From NCBI GenBank assembly GCA_964557575.1, contig CAZLBC010000004.1, positions 1 to 64,000 of the forward strand: a stretch of DNA of 64,000 bases. The letters run 5' to 3'. Position 1 is the stretch's first letter. Every line of letters begins with the position of its first letter. The notes beneath the pieces were generated by a model, which worked only from the letters and a program-made list of their open reading frames with translations, had not been told where the DNA came from and did no database searches. Of the stretch, positions 28,079-36,334 are shown in pieces. Origin of the DNA: CAZLBC01 sp964557575. GTDB taxonomy: Bacteria; Planctomycetota; Phycisphaerae; SM23-33. The position numbers were made by a program, and so were the translations under genes.

Positions 28079-29311
28079 ATGACGAGTGTGTTTCGCATGC
28101 AGACGGGTCGGTCTCTTGTCCTCGTGGCAATCGCTTTCGCGGCCGCCGGCTGTTCCTTCGGACCGGGGGCCTTTCGCGGCGGCAGCGCCGGTTATAATAT
28201 CGCTGCCCAGCGAAGCGCTGCCGAGCAATTGCTGCTCAATATCGTGCGTTTGAAATACCGCGAACCGATCATGTTTCTTCAGGTTGCGTCGATTACCGCC
28301 CATTACGATGCTTCGGTCAGCGCCGCCGGCAGCGGCAGCTTTCCGACCGGTTCGCCGGATTCGCTGGGCGCGTCAATCGGCGCCGGTTACAGCGAGTCGC
28401 CGACGTTGAGCTATGCGCCGCTCGACGGCAGTGAATTTGCGAACCGTATTCTCCAGGAGACCGACATGAGCACCCTCGCGATCCTGGTTCGCGGCGGCTG
28501 GGACCTGAAGGATTTGATGAGGATCGGTATACAGCGGATAGGCACGCTGGAAAATTATCCCGCGCCGGGTACGGGACCGTACGACAGTTTTATGAAGGCG
28601 GTTGAACTCTGGGGACGCATGCAGCGGCGCGGTGACTGGGCGCTGGTCAAGAAGTCCGGCGGCCCGGTTGTGGTTACCGACCGCATCCCGGCGGGCCAGG
28701 TGGATCTCGATGCCTGGATGAAAGCCGGGGAGAGCGGGTACACCCTGCAGTGCCGCGCGGACGGCGATTACCGCCTGTTGAAAGCCGGCGCAAGCGGGCT
28801 GGCACTGCGGTTGCGATTTGCCGGCGCGAAGGAAGCCGATTATTCAGACGACCTGCTCGGCATTGCGCCGGAACGGAAAGAACGGGACGACGGGACGGTT
28901 ATTGAAATGGTCGACCTGGTGGGAACGGACCGGTCGGTCGACGGCGCGGCGGACGGCACGCTCCCGGTCCAGCTCCGCTGTTTCAGCGATATGCTGTACT
29001 ACGTCGCGCAGGGGGTGGAAATACCGGCATTCCACGAGGAGCGGGGGCTGGTGAAAACGTACCGCGACCGCGGCGGCGAGGGTAGGCCGGTCGACAGGCG
29101 GCGACTGACCCGCGACCTGCTTGACGTGCGCTACAGCCCGGTCATACCCGGCGACGCCTTTGTGTCCGTCAACTACCGGGGAGGGTGGTACTACATCGCC
29201 GACGCAGACGTGGCTTCAAAGGACGCCTTCGCCCTCCTGAGTCTCATCTACTCGTTGCAGTCGAGCGACAAGAAAGCGATGCCGACCCTTACCATACCCG
29301 TCTCCGGCTGA
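28079..29311 (+). CDS. conserved lipoprotein of unknown function
   Basis: 410 residues. Lipoprotein signal ending in AAAGC, then a conserved start of the mature protein (RSAAEQLLLNIVRLKYREPIMFL) that I recognise from uncharacterised exported proteins in several phyla; no named function. The remainder is beta-rich without catalytic motif. ATG 28079 is chosen because AAGGAG lies seven bases upstream; ATG 28061 precedes that ribosome site. Convergent with the nickel operon. Confidence 0.78.
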   Translation: MTSVFRMQTGRSLVLVAIAFAAAGCSFGPGAFRGGSAGYNIAAQRSAAEQLLLNIVRLKYREPIMFLQVASITAHYDASVSAAGSGSFPTGSPDSLGASIGAGYSESPTLSYAPLDGSEFANRILQETDMSTLAILVRGGWDLKDLMRIGIQRIGTLENYPAPGTGPYDSFMKAVELWGRMQRRGDWALVKKSGGPVVVTDRIPAGQVDLDAWMKAGESGYTLQCRADGDYRLLKAGASGLALRLRFAGAKEADYSDDLLGIAPERKERDDGTVIEMVDLVGTDRSVDGAADGTLPVQLRCFSDMLYYVAQGVEIPAFHEERGLVKTYRDRGGEGRPVDRRRLTRDLLDVRYSPVIPGDAFVSVNYRGGWYYIADADVASKDAFALLSLIYSLQSSDKKAMPTLTIPVSG

Positions 29312-29333
29312 CCGGCAGTATCTTGACGCCCCG

Positions 29334-29756
29334 TCACGCCGCGGGTGCGGCGGACGTCGTCGACAGGGCGGCGTGCAGGACGCCCTTTTCGCGCTGCATG
29401 GCGGCAAAGAGCCCGCGCACGTCTTGCGCCCCTCCCCGGGCCATGATCATTTCCGCGCACAGTTGCTCGTCGAGATGGATGTGCGTTGAAGCCAGGATCG
29501 TGCCCGCGAAGTGGTGCTGTATGTGTGTCAGGCGGGAACCGAGGCCGCGCACGTGGTGATCGTAGACGAGTGTTATGGTACCGAGCGTTTCGCCGTCGTC
29601 TTCCCAATTCTTCTCGACTATCTGTTTTCGCAGCAGATCGCGTATGAACTCGCTGCGGTTCTCGTACCCCAGTTCGGAGACCATCGACTCCATCTTCCTG
29701 AAAAGTGGTTTCTCGATGGACATGCTTATGCGCACCAGGTCAGACATGATTTTCAT
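29334..29756 (-). CDS. nikR: nickel-responsive regulator NikR
   Basis: 140 residues. N-terminal ribbon-helix-helix DNA-binding domain (VRISMSIEKPLFRKMESM, then NRSEFIRDLL) and C-terminal ACT-like metal domain. The nickel site is complete: His in IQHHF (81/82), H92 and H94 in STHIHLDEQ, C100 in LCAEMI. ATG 29756 overlaps the nikO stop as ATGA. Last gene of the transporter operon it should control; the matching operator is at 33141-33167. With nickel bound it should repress uptake. Confidence 0.95.
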   Translation of the reverse strand: MKIMSDLVRISMSIEKPLFRKMESMVSELGYENRSEFIRDLLRKQIVEKNWEDDGETLGTITLVYDHHVRGLGSRLTHIQHHFAGTILASTHIHLDEQLCAEMIMARGGAQDVRGLFAAMQREKGVLHAALSTTSAAPAA

Positions 29757-30454
29757 CCTTCCATGCGGGAAAAAATGCTGTCGATATCGTCTCTGCCGAC
29801 ATCGTCGAGCACGCGGCCGCCGCCCAGGAGGATTACGCGGCCGCAGAGGCGACGGACCAGTTCCCGGTCGTGGGATACCAGTATCATCCCCTTGTCGCAG
29901 CCGCGGAGGATCTCGATCAGCGATCGGCGGCAGGACGGGTCCAGCCCGGCGGTCGGCTCGTCGAGCAGCAGGATGTCCGGATCCATGGCCATCACCGATG
30001 CCAGGGCGACCCGTTTCATCTCCCCGGCCGAGAGCCGCCACGTGACCCGATCCTCGAATCCGGCCAGACCCATCATGTTCAATGCACGATCGACGAGCCG
30101 CGCAACCTCGTCGCGCGGGAGTCGCAGGTTCAGCGGACCGAAGGCCACGTCTTCGACGACGGTGGGGCAGAAGAGTTGATCCTCGGGATCCTGAAAGGCG
30201 AGTCCCGCGCGTCGCCGGACCTCGTGAAAATCGCCTTCCGCCGTTCTCACTTCGCCGAAGGCCTCCAGCCTGCCGGCCTGCGGTTTGACAAGACCGACCA
30301 GGAGGTAAAGCAGCGTGGTCTTGCCGCTGCCGTTGGGGCCGACGACGGCTACGCGCTCACCGGGTCCTATTGCCAGGTCGACGTCGTCAAAAATGGATGC
30401 TCCCGGTTCGTAGGCGAACCGTATGCCCGACAGATCGAATGCGGCGGCACTCAC
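29753..30454 (-). CDS. nikO: nickel ECF transporter ATPase subunit
   Basis: 233 residues. ABC ATPase of the CbiO/NikO type: Walker A GPNGSGKTT (about 39-47), signature LSAGEMKRV, Walker B ILLLDEPTAGLD and the switch His in LVSHD. GTG 30454 is the likely start because it overlaps the nikQ stop as GTGA; the longer frame lies inside nikQ. Works with nikQ and nikM at the inner membrane to power nickel uptake. Confidence 0.92.
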   Translation of the reverse strand: MSAAAFDLSGIRFAYEPGASIFDDVDLAIGPGERVAVVGPNGSGKTTLLYLLVGLVKPQAGRLEAFGEVRTAEGDFHEVRRRAGLAFQDPEDQLFCPTVVEDVAFGPLNLRLPRDEVARLVDRALNMMGLAGFEDRVTWRLSAGEMKRVALASVMAMDPDILLLDEPTAGLDPSCRRSLIEILRGCDKGMILVSHDRELVRRLCGRVILLGGGRVLDDVGRDDIDSIFSRMEG

Positions 30455-31200
30455 GACAGTTGTCTCCACCCGATGACCGCGATCACAAGCAGGGAGGCAC
30501 CCGCGAAAACCAAGTCCCGCCGGGAAAAGGAAAAATGCCGGTAGAGCCAGAACTCGCCCCGCCAGCAACGGCATTTCATCGCGTTGAGCACGCGATGTGA
30601 CCGATGAAAGCCCTTGAGAAAGAGCGTCGCGATCAGTTGGCCGTAGGATTTCATCGTGTGCATATCACTCCGGGGCGAAAAACACCGGGCTCGCATGGCG
30701 GTGCGCAATTGATCGTATTCCCTGCCGAGGGTCCAGATGTACCGGACCATGAGCAGGTACAGGAGAACCAGTTTCGCCGGCACCCGCAGGTGTGCCAGGG
30801 TATGTCCCAGTGTCTGGACGGACATGGTACTGACCAGCGATGTATACAGGAACACGATGGCGTTCGCCTTCATCACGATGATGACGGCGGCGCGCAGCCC
30901 GGGGGCGGAGTAGTCAAGGGGACCGATTGAGAATACCGTTTCGCCCGGCATACCCGGCGGGAGCGACAGCAGAAGTATCGCCATGAAGAGATTCAGCGCC
31001 AGAAATCGCTTGAGAATCACGCGCCCCCCCAGCCGGGCAAGTCCGGTCAGGGTACACGCCGCCGCGAGTCCCGCGGCGGCGGCGTGGGGCTGTTGACCCG
31101 CGGCAAGTACCGCGGCCCCGGCGACCGCCGCCAGGAATCGCGCGCGTGGATCGATACGGTGAACGACGGATTCGTTGCGGGCCGCGGAGCACTCAATCAC
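30451..31200 (-). CDS. nikQ: nickel ECF transporter transmembrane subunit
   Basis: 249 residues. CbiQ/NikQ family T component: about five hydrophobic helices and the two short Arg motifs of the cytoplasmic coupling helices (MRARCF near 170, MKCRCW near 210) that contact the ATPase. Begins inside the end of nikL (8-bp overlap) and ends in the GTGA start of nikO. Couples ATP hydrolysis to the substrate-binding subunit nikM. Confidence 0.9.
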   Translation of the reverse strand: MIECSAARNESVVHRIDPRARFLAAVAGAAVLAAGQQPHAAAAGLAAACTLTGLARLGGRVILKRFLALNLFMAILLLSLPPGMPGETVFSIGPLDYSAPGLRAAVIIVMKANAIVFLYTSLVSTMSVQTLGHTLAHLRVPAKLVLLYLLMVRYIWTLGREYDQLRTAMRARCFSPRSDMHTMKSYGQLIATLFLKGFHRSHRVLNAMKCRCWRGEFWLYRHFSFSRRDLVFAGASLLVIAVIGWRQLS

Positions 31201-31714
31201 GGTTCCGTTTCCTCCGTGTCTTCAGGTAAAAGACGACGCCCGTCAGCCCGGCGATGAAGCCGAGCCCTCCTATGATATCGCTGAGCTTGACCGAATGTTC
31301 GTGTTCGTCCAGTTGCCGTCTCAGTGCGTCGATTTTTCTTTCGAGCCGGTCGGTATCAACGGGTTCCTCCGCCGCGGCGGGGGATTCCGCCGATACGGCA
31401 CCACCGTCCCGGTCCATGGAAAAAACAGCCGTATGGCCGTCGGGAGAATCGGCCCGCAACGAGACGCAGCGACGGGCAACGCCGGAAATCGTGAAGAGGC
31501 CGTCGCTGTCGGTTTGGGTGTTGCCCAGCGCTTCGTTTCCTGCACCGAGCGCGGTGACGTCGACCCCCCGTGCCGCGCCGCCGCCGGTGTGATACACTTC
31601 CCCCGTCACGGCATCGCCCTCTGCGGTAGCGAAAAGATTGAGCTTGTGCGCGCCGGCCGGAACGGTCGCCGCGAACAGTACTGCGGCCACCGGTATAATA
31701 ACCATCTGTCTCAT
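31193..31714 (-). CDS. nikL: NikL-type accessory subunit of nickel transporter
   Basis: 173 residues. N-terminal signal/anchor helix, HKLNLFA just after it, a small beta-sandwich domain of carboxypeptidase-regulatory type (GEVYHTGGGAARGVDVTALG), a coiled coil (RLERKIDALRRQLDEHEH) and a C-terminal membrane helix with a basic tail. This two-helix layout is that of NikL, which assists nickel loading of NikM in NikKMLQO systems. ATG 31714 overlaps the nikM stop as ATGA; the longer frame lies inside nikM. Confidence 0.85.
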   Translation of the reverse strand: MRQMVIIPVAAVLFAATVPAGAHKLNLFATAEGDAVTGEVYHTGGGAARGVDVTALGAGNEALGNTQTDSDGLFTISGVARRCVSLRADSPDGHTAVFSMDRDGGAVSAESPAAAEEPVDTDRLERKIDALRRQLDEHEHSVKLSDIIGGLGFIAGLTGVVFYLKTRRKRNRD

Positions 31715-32319
31715 CGTTCGGCTCCGAACAGTTCCGGCTCCAGCTTTCTGGCCGCCGACACCGCCGCACCGGTTACGATGCACTCGACGGGGAGGACCGG
31801 CAGGTGCGCCGCAGCCACCGCACCCGCCAGCGGAAGAAATGCCTTTCCCGTCAGGTACATTTCAATACAGAACAGAAACAGCGCCGCGAGCAGGCCCGTC
31901 GCCGCCGCCGCTGCGCCGAGCAGGAACGCGGCGCGCCGGCTGCGCGTCCGGCGGACGGGGCCGTTGAACAAGTAATAGCAGGCGACTGCGGGCAGCGCGA
32001 GATTCAGCGTGTTGATGCCGAGGGTGGTCGGTCCCCCGAACTCGAAGAGGCTCGCCTGAAGGAACAGAGCCATGAGCAGTGCGGGAAAAACAGACCATCC
32101 CAGCATGAGGCCACAGAGCCCCACCAGCAGCAGATGGGCGCTGGCCGGGCCGATCGGGACGCGCAGCAGGGACGCAACGAAGAAGGCGGCGGAAAGCACC
32201 CCCGCCTCAGGCACCCGGTCGTAATCCATTCTGCGCATGCCGACGGCGGTGCCCGCCGCTGCGAGAACACCGCCGGATACCAGGATCGCGGACTGGAGGA
32301 TTCCTTCCTGTATGTGCAT
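31711..32319 (-). CDS. nikM: nickel ECF transporter substrate-binding subunit
   Basis: 202 residues, CbiM/NikM family membrane protein. The start MHIQEGIL is decisive: in NikM the free N-terminus and His2 coordinate nickel, and a further His in the GPASAHLLLVG helix (H62 here) completes the site. ATG 32319 is therefore the true start rather than 32364. About six to seven helices. Second gene of the operon, 11 bp after the DUF4198 gene. Confidence 0.93.
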   Translation of the reverse strand: MHIQEGILQSAILVSGGVLAAAGTAVGMRRMDYDRVPEAGVLSAAFFVASLLRVPIGPASAHLLLVGLCGLMLGWSVFPALLMALFLQASLFEFGGPTTLGINTLNLALPAVACYYLFNGPVRRTRSRRAAFLLGAAAAATGLLAALFLFCIEMYLTGKAFLPLAGAVAAAHLPVLPVECIVTGAAVSAARKLEPELFGAER

Positions 32320-32330
32320 GCGTACCGAAC

Positions 32331-33101
32331 CTATTCTGCGGTCATGTCCCGCGTCCTGACCCACATCAGCGCCCCCAGTTCGACCGGGACCTTCCGGCCC
32401 GCGGGACCGGCTATCTTCTTTTCACCCTCGACGAGGGCCGCGAATGCCCACCAGCCCGCGCGCGGCATCGTGTAGGAGAAGACGCCGTCCCCGTCGGCCT
32501 TGATCACCTGCGTTATGAATGCATCGGCGGGGGGGGTGATGTTTTTCCGGTTGTTGAGGTATTCGACCTCGATTTCGGCGAAGGGCACGGGTGTGCCGCC
32601 TTTCTGCACGACGCCCCTGAAGGAATTGCCCGTCCAGAGACCGTAGGGACGGGTGAGCGGCTTGATTTCAACCGGGAATCCCACCATCGCATCCCAGTCT
32701 CCGCCGCGCCCCATGCCGTCGACGACGACCTTGGTGTAATGGATGATCATCTTTTGTTCGGCCGGTTCCCAGTAGGGCGAGGGTTCTATGAAAAAGATGT
32801 GGTCGCCGGGTCTTTGTATTTCATAGTTGCACGAGTAGGCGGTTTTTCCATGCACCTGCCGCGGCGTGAGCGCGCCGGACAAGTCCTTTTGCTCACCCCT
32901 GGCGAGCACGCCGAAACGCCGGGGTTTGTTCATGTGCATGACCGGCCCGTTTTCCATAGGGTGCGTAAAGACGATGTCGAGATTGACGGTTCGACTGCCT
33001 GCGGCGGTCACGCATTCCGTTGAGGGGACCAGTACCTGGAAATGGCAATAGGCCGCGGTTGCGGAGAGGATCAAGACGGTAACGACGGCGAACGGTTTCA
33101 T
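32331..33101 (-). CDS. nikK: NikK-like DUF4198 exported protein, first gene of nickel operon
   Basis: 256 residues. Signal peptide (MKPFAVVTVLILSATAAYC) and DUF4198 domain: HFQVLVPS at the mature N-terminus, then DIVFTHPMENGPVMHMNKP with several His and Met, and SCNYEIQRPGDHIFFIEPSPYWEP. DUF4198 proteins are periplasmic partners of CbiM/NikM transporters and may bind nickel. ATG 33101 has AAAGGA five bases upstream. Heads the operon nikK-M-L-Q-O-R, 39 bp downstream of a NikR-type operator. Confidence 0.88.
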   Translation of the reverse strand: MKPFAVVTVLILSATAAYCHFQVLVPSTECVTAAGSRTVNLDIVFTHPMENGPVMHMNKPRRFGVLARGEQKDLSGALTPRQVHGKTAYSCNYEIQRPGDHIFFIEPSPYWEPAEQKMIIHYTKVVVDGMGRGGDWDAMVGFPVEIKPLTRPYGLWTGNSFRGVVQKGGTPVPFAEIEVEYLNNRKNITPPADAFITQVIKADGDGVFSYTMPRAGWWAFAALVEGEKKIAGPAGRKVPVELGALMWVRTRDMTAE

Positions 33102-33140
33102 GCTTTTCCTTTCATTGGTTTTTTCACCGGCCAGCATTTA

Positions 33141-33167
33141 GTATTACTGAAGGGTAGATAGTAATAC
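33141..33167. promoter_or_regulatory. NikR-type operator of the nickel operon
   Basis: Perfect inverted repeat GTATTACT (33141-33148) and AGTAATAC (33160-33167) with an 11-base spacer. Known NikR sites have GTATGA- or GTATTA-type half sites whose outer edges span about 27-28 bp, as here. It lies 39 bp upstream of the first ATG of the operon that ends in nikR, so nickel-bound NikR would block transcription. A TTTACA box just upstream (33176-33171, minus strand) may be the -35. Confidence 0.85.
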
Positions 33168-33262
33168 CAGCGTGTAAAGGAAAAAGCGAAAAAAGAGAAC
33201 TCGATTCCCGGCGCGCCAGATCGATCCGTTACCGGAGAACGGGCAGATGGTCGGGTTATATG

Positions 33263-35272
33263 CTACTCTTTTTCGCCGGCGTTTTCTTCCGCGGCGCCCG
33301 CCGCCCCTTCCTCGTCGACGGATCCCCGGGTATCGTCCCCGGTATCTGGTTCGGCCGATTCTTCCGTGTCATCCTGCGGGGGCTTCACGCCCGCTGCTGA
33401 TTCAGTCTCCGTCTCGTCCGACGGGGTGTCCTTGTCTGCCGCGCCTTCGTCGGTATCGTTTCCGGCCTCCGCCCGGGGCTCTTCGGCTTCCTTCATCGTT
33501 TCGGACGATTCGTCTTCCTGAGTTCCGGGTGCCGTGTTCCGCACCGTCTGCATGATCTTCTTATCCATCCCCGCGAACAGTCCGGCGTTACTGTCGAGAC
33601 CGCCGCGCCGCGGTTCGGCCGATTTGTCGGATTTGTCCATGTCCTCGGCAGCCCACTGAGCCCGTTTCAGGCTGAGGCCGATCTTTCGCTCTTCCGTGTC
33701 GACCCGGAGTATCTTGACTTCGATTTCATCACCGACGTCCACGATTTCCTTCGGATCGACTTTCTGTTCGCTCAATTCCGAAACGTGGAGCAATCCTTCG
33801 AGATCACTTTCCAGTTCGACGAACACGCCGAAATTCGTGATCTTGGTAACTTCGCCCTTGACGATCTGTCCCGGCAGGTAATGTTCCGGAATCTGCCGGA
33901 GCCAGGGATCTTCAGTCAGTTGTTTGTGACCGAGGGAAACCCGCATCTTCTCCTCGTCGACTTCGAGAACCACGCACTCGACGTCCTCGCCCTTCTTGAG
34001 TAACTCCGACGGGTGACCGATTTTGCGGGTCCAGCTCAGATCGCTGACATGCAAGAGACCGTCGATACCTTCTTCGATTTCCACGAATGCGCCGAAGTTC
34101 GTCAGGTTGCGCACCATGCCCTTGATCATGGTTCCCGGCGGGTACTTTTCCTTTACCTGGGTCCACGGGTTGGCCTCGGTTTGCTTGAGCCCCAGCGAGA
34201 TTTCCTGTTTCTCCTTGTCGATATCCAGGACCTGTACGTCCGTTTCAGCGCCGACGGACAGTTTCTCCTTCGGGTGGTTGATACGCCGGGTCCACGACAT
34301 CTCGGAGATGTGTATGAGGCCTTCGAGGCCTTCTTCGAGCTTCACGAACGCGCCGTAATTGGTCAGGCTGACGACCTCTCCCTGTATCTGGGAGCCGACG
34401 GGATATTTTTCCTCGACATTTTCCCAGGGACTCGTCGTATTCTGTTTCAGGCCCAGGGCGATCTTTTCCTCCTCGAAATCGACGTTGAGGATTTTGCACT
34501 CGATCTCCTGGTCGAGTTCGACCACATCGGAGGGGTGGTTGACGCGTCCCCAGCTCATGTCGGTGATATGCAGCAGTCCGTCGATACCGCCGAGGTCGAT
34601 AAAGGCACCGAAATTGGCGATATTTTTCACGACGCCCGTGCGTGTCTGGCCTTCGGCGATTTCGGCCATGAGGCTCTCTTTTGCCTTTTCGCGGCGCTCT
34701 TCTATGAGTTTGCGCCGCGAAATGACCACGTTGCGCTGGTCTTCGTCTATCTTGAGGATCTTCGCTTCTATTTCGCTGCCGATAAACTCGCCGATGTCCT
34801 TCGGCCGACGTATATCGACCTGGCTGGCGGGCAGAAACGCCAGGATATCGATGTCGACCAGGAGGCCTCCCTTGATCTTCCTGACGACCTTGCCCGATAC
34901 CTCGTCGCCTTCCGTCTTGGTCTCAAGCAGTTGCTGCCATCCGCGGTACCGATCCGCCTTTTTCTTGGAGAGCTCTACCAGGCCGCCCTCGCTTTCGATG
35001 TCTTCCAGGAGCACTTCCACGGTGTCGCCCGGCGCGGGGGGCGTGTCCCCGAACTCACTGACGTGGACCGTTCCTTCGCTCTTCAGGCCCACTTCCACCG
35101 TAACGTTTTCCCCGGTTATATCGACGACCCTTCCGCTGAGGATCTGTCCGGGCTTGTGGGATGCCGAATCTTCCATCGCGTCCACAAGGAGCCGGCCGCC
35201 GTCTCCACCCATCGCTTCGTGTATCTCTTTGTCGGAAATGTCCAGTGATTGAATCAGGTTATAATCTACCAT
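33263..35272 (-). CDS. rpsA: 30S ribosomal protein S1
   Basis: 669 residues. Six S1 RNA-binding repeats at about 42-104, 122-188, 208-276, 293-363, 380-450 and 467-536, with the repeated FGAFV-HISEMSW pattern. S1 binds mRNA leaders and helps start translation. Typical S1 ends soon after the sixth repeat; here a low-complexity, very acidic tail of about 120 residues follows (from about 550, rich in E, D, A and T). ATG 35272 is used because the only longer start is TTG. Confidence 0.93.
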   Translation of the reverse strand: MVDYNLIQSLDISDKEIHEAMGGDGGRLLVDAMEDSASHKPGQILSGRVVDITGENVTVEVGLKSEGTVHVSEFGDTPPAPGDTVEVLLEDIESEGGLVELSKKKADRYRGWQQLLETKTEGDEVSGKVVRKIKGGLLVDIDILAFLPASQVDIRRPKDIGEFIGSEIEAKILKIDEDQRNVVISRRKLIEERREKAKESLMAEIAEGQTRTGVVKNIANFGAFIDLGGIDGLLHITDMSWGRVNHPSDVVELDQEIECKILNVDFEEEKIALGLKQNTTSPWENVEEKYPVGSQIQGEVVSLTNYGAFVKLEEGLEGLIHISEMSWTRRINHPKEKLSVGAETDVQVLDIDKEKQEISLGLKQTEANPWTQVKEKYPPGTMIKGMVRNLTNFGAFVEIEEGIDGLLHVSDLSWTRKIGHPSELLKKGEDVECVVLEVDEEKMRVSLGHKQLTEDPWLRQIPEHYLPGQIVKGEVTKITNFGVFVELESDLEGLLHVSELSEQKVDPKEIVDVGDEIEVKILRVDTEERKIGLSLKRAQWAAEDMDKSDKSAEPRRGGLDSNAGLFAGMDKKIMQTVRNTAPGTQEDESSETMKEAEEPRAEAGNDTDEGAADKDTPSDETETESAAGVKPPQDDTEESAEPDTGDDTRGSVDEEGAAGAAEENAGEKE

Positions 35273-35647
35273 GGTGTGATTTTTTTCCCGCAATGCCCGC
35301 GATTCTGCGCGGGTATGTTGCTTTCAAATAATCTTCCTGTTTACCGGTATTCTCTCGTGGCAATGACTGTCCACGGCCACCGTAGCCGAGGCACTGCCAC
35401 CGGCCGTGTTATCCCGGCCGGAAGGCGGGCCGGACCGTCCGACCCTGATCCGGGCCTATCCCGGAAGCGTTGCATAATGTACGGTATTTGCTGCGATTGG
35501 CAAGTACATCGCAGGCGAAAATTACGCGGCCGGCGGAATTTCACGACGCACTCGGTCCGATACGGCGATTGAAATCAGGGCAACGGAGGGTATACTTTGC
35601 ATACGGTAAACCCGGTGTGCCGAATGAAACCGAAAGGAGATTGACGT
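35273..35647. other. intergenic region between divergent rpsA and Cys-rich gene
   Basis: 375 bp. It should hold the rpsA promoter on the minus strand and the promoter of the small gene on the plus strand. I see no tRNA, operator-like repeat or clear terminator. Short frames here have no ribosome site or family resemblance. Confidence 0.4.
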
Positions 35648-35845
35648 ATGGCGTGCGATAACATTGACACGAACATGGATCGCTGCAACTGTACCTACGG
35701 GGGATGTCCGCGAAAAGGCGTCTGCTGCGACTGCCTGCACTATCATCTGAAAATGAAACAACTGCCCGCCTGCTGTTTCCCGGCGGAGGTCGAGAAGACC
35801 TACGACCGGAGCTTTGCGGCATTCGCGCGTGCCTGGGAGTTATAG
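35648..35845 (+). CDS. small cysteine-rich protein, DUF6485 type
   Basis: 65 residues with eight cysteines, mostly in pairs or CxC spacing (DRCNCTYGGCPRKGVCCDCLHYH, split as CNC, C, CCDC), then ACCFPAEVEKTYDRSFAAFARAW. The pattern matches the small cytosolic DUF6485 family of anaerobes, probably a metal or iron-sulfur binder; role unknown. AAAGGAGA sits seven bases before the ATG, a strong ribosome site. Confidence 0.85.
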   Translation: MACDNIDTNMDRCNCTYGGCPRKGVCCDCLHYHLKMKQLPACCFPAEVEKTYDRSFAAFARAWEL

Positions 35846-35871
35846 TCGGACCGGCTCGATTAGTTTAGTAC

Positions 35872-35899
35872 TTGACAGCATGGCCCAAATCACTACAGT
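35872..35899 (+). promoter_or_regulatory. sigma-70-type promoter of tRNA-Val
   Basis: TTGACA at 35872-35877, 16-base spacer, TACAGT at 35894-35899; the tRNA begins 15 bases later. Same layout as the tRNA-Gly promoter. Confidence 0.6.
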
Positions 35900-35914
35900 A
35901 GCCATCTTCCGACA

Positions 35915-35988
35915 GGGCCGTTAGCTCAGTTGGCCAGAGCGCCTGCTCGACACGCAGGAGGTCGCTGGTTCAAGTCCAGCACGGCCCA
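35915..35988 (+). tRNA. tRNA-Val (anticodon GAC)
   Basis: 74-nt cloverleaf: acceptor GGGCCGT/ACGGCCC, D-arm GCTC/GAGC, anticodon stem CCTGC/GCAGG, T-arm GCTGG-TTCAAGT-CCAGC, discriminator A. The anticodon loop is TCGACAC, so the anticodon is GAC, but the base before it is C instead of the nearly universal U33. The last 46 bases are repeated exactly at 38354-38399, marking this gene as an integration site. Confidence 0.9.
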
Positions 35989-36334
35989 TTCGATACGGAC
36001 GACTTTCCCCGCGAGAGTCGTCCGTTTTTCTTTGAGTTTTCGCCACTTCTCGCGGATTTCCGCCGCGTTCTGCCTCATGGCCGTCGCCATACCGCTCCCG
36101 GCGGGCCGCTCGCCAGTGCTTCAGCAACCTTCGCCTCGCCCAAAAGGGCATTTTCCGCCACGTCTGGCCAAACAGCCGCGCGAACCGTCGCCCGTCGCCG
36201 GCCACGCAGAACAGATACACCCCATGGCGGGGTAGGATGGGGATGTAGCTGGGGCCACCATCATCCTTGGCATCCAGTTCAGCCACCGCATTCTTCGCCC
36301 AGGTCTTCCAGTCCTTCTTCTCACGGCCGGTCAT
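35921..36334 (-). CDS. island hypothetical protein, reads into tRNA
   Basis: 137 residues from ATG 36334. The first 85 or so look protein-like (WKTWAKNAVAELDAKDD, then YIPILPRHGVYLF, RLFGQTWRKMPFWARRRLLKHW) with many Trp and Arg; no named domain. The last 25 residues are antisense translation of the terminator and tRNA-Val and are unlikely to be original. The start overlaps the stop of the small helix-turn-helix gene as ATGA, which supports expression. Function unknown. Confidence 0.5.
   Translation of the reverse strand: MTGREKKDWKTWAKNAVAELDAKDDGGPSYIPILPRHGVYLFCVAGDGRRFARLFGQTWRKMPFWARRRLLKHWRAARRERYGDGHEAERGGNPREVAKTQRKTDDSRGESRPYRMGRAGLEPATSCVSSRRSGQLS
35943..35988 (+). repeat. 46-bp attachment-type direct repeat, left copy (in tRNA-Val)
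   Basis: From the anticodon stem to the discriminator base of tRNA-Val. Identical over 46 bases to 38354-38399, both on the plus strand. Direct duplication of a tRNA 3' end is the usual scar of tyrosine-recombinase integration. Confidence 0.9.
35995..36029 (+). terminator. Rho-independent terminator after tRNA-Val
   Basis: Ten-base stem ACGGACGACT (35995-36004) with AGTCGTCCGT (36016-36025), 11-base loop, then TTTTT at 36025-36029. It sits seven bases after the tRNA, just inside the island, so the element appears to supply the terminator used by the tRNA. Confidence 0.8.
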
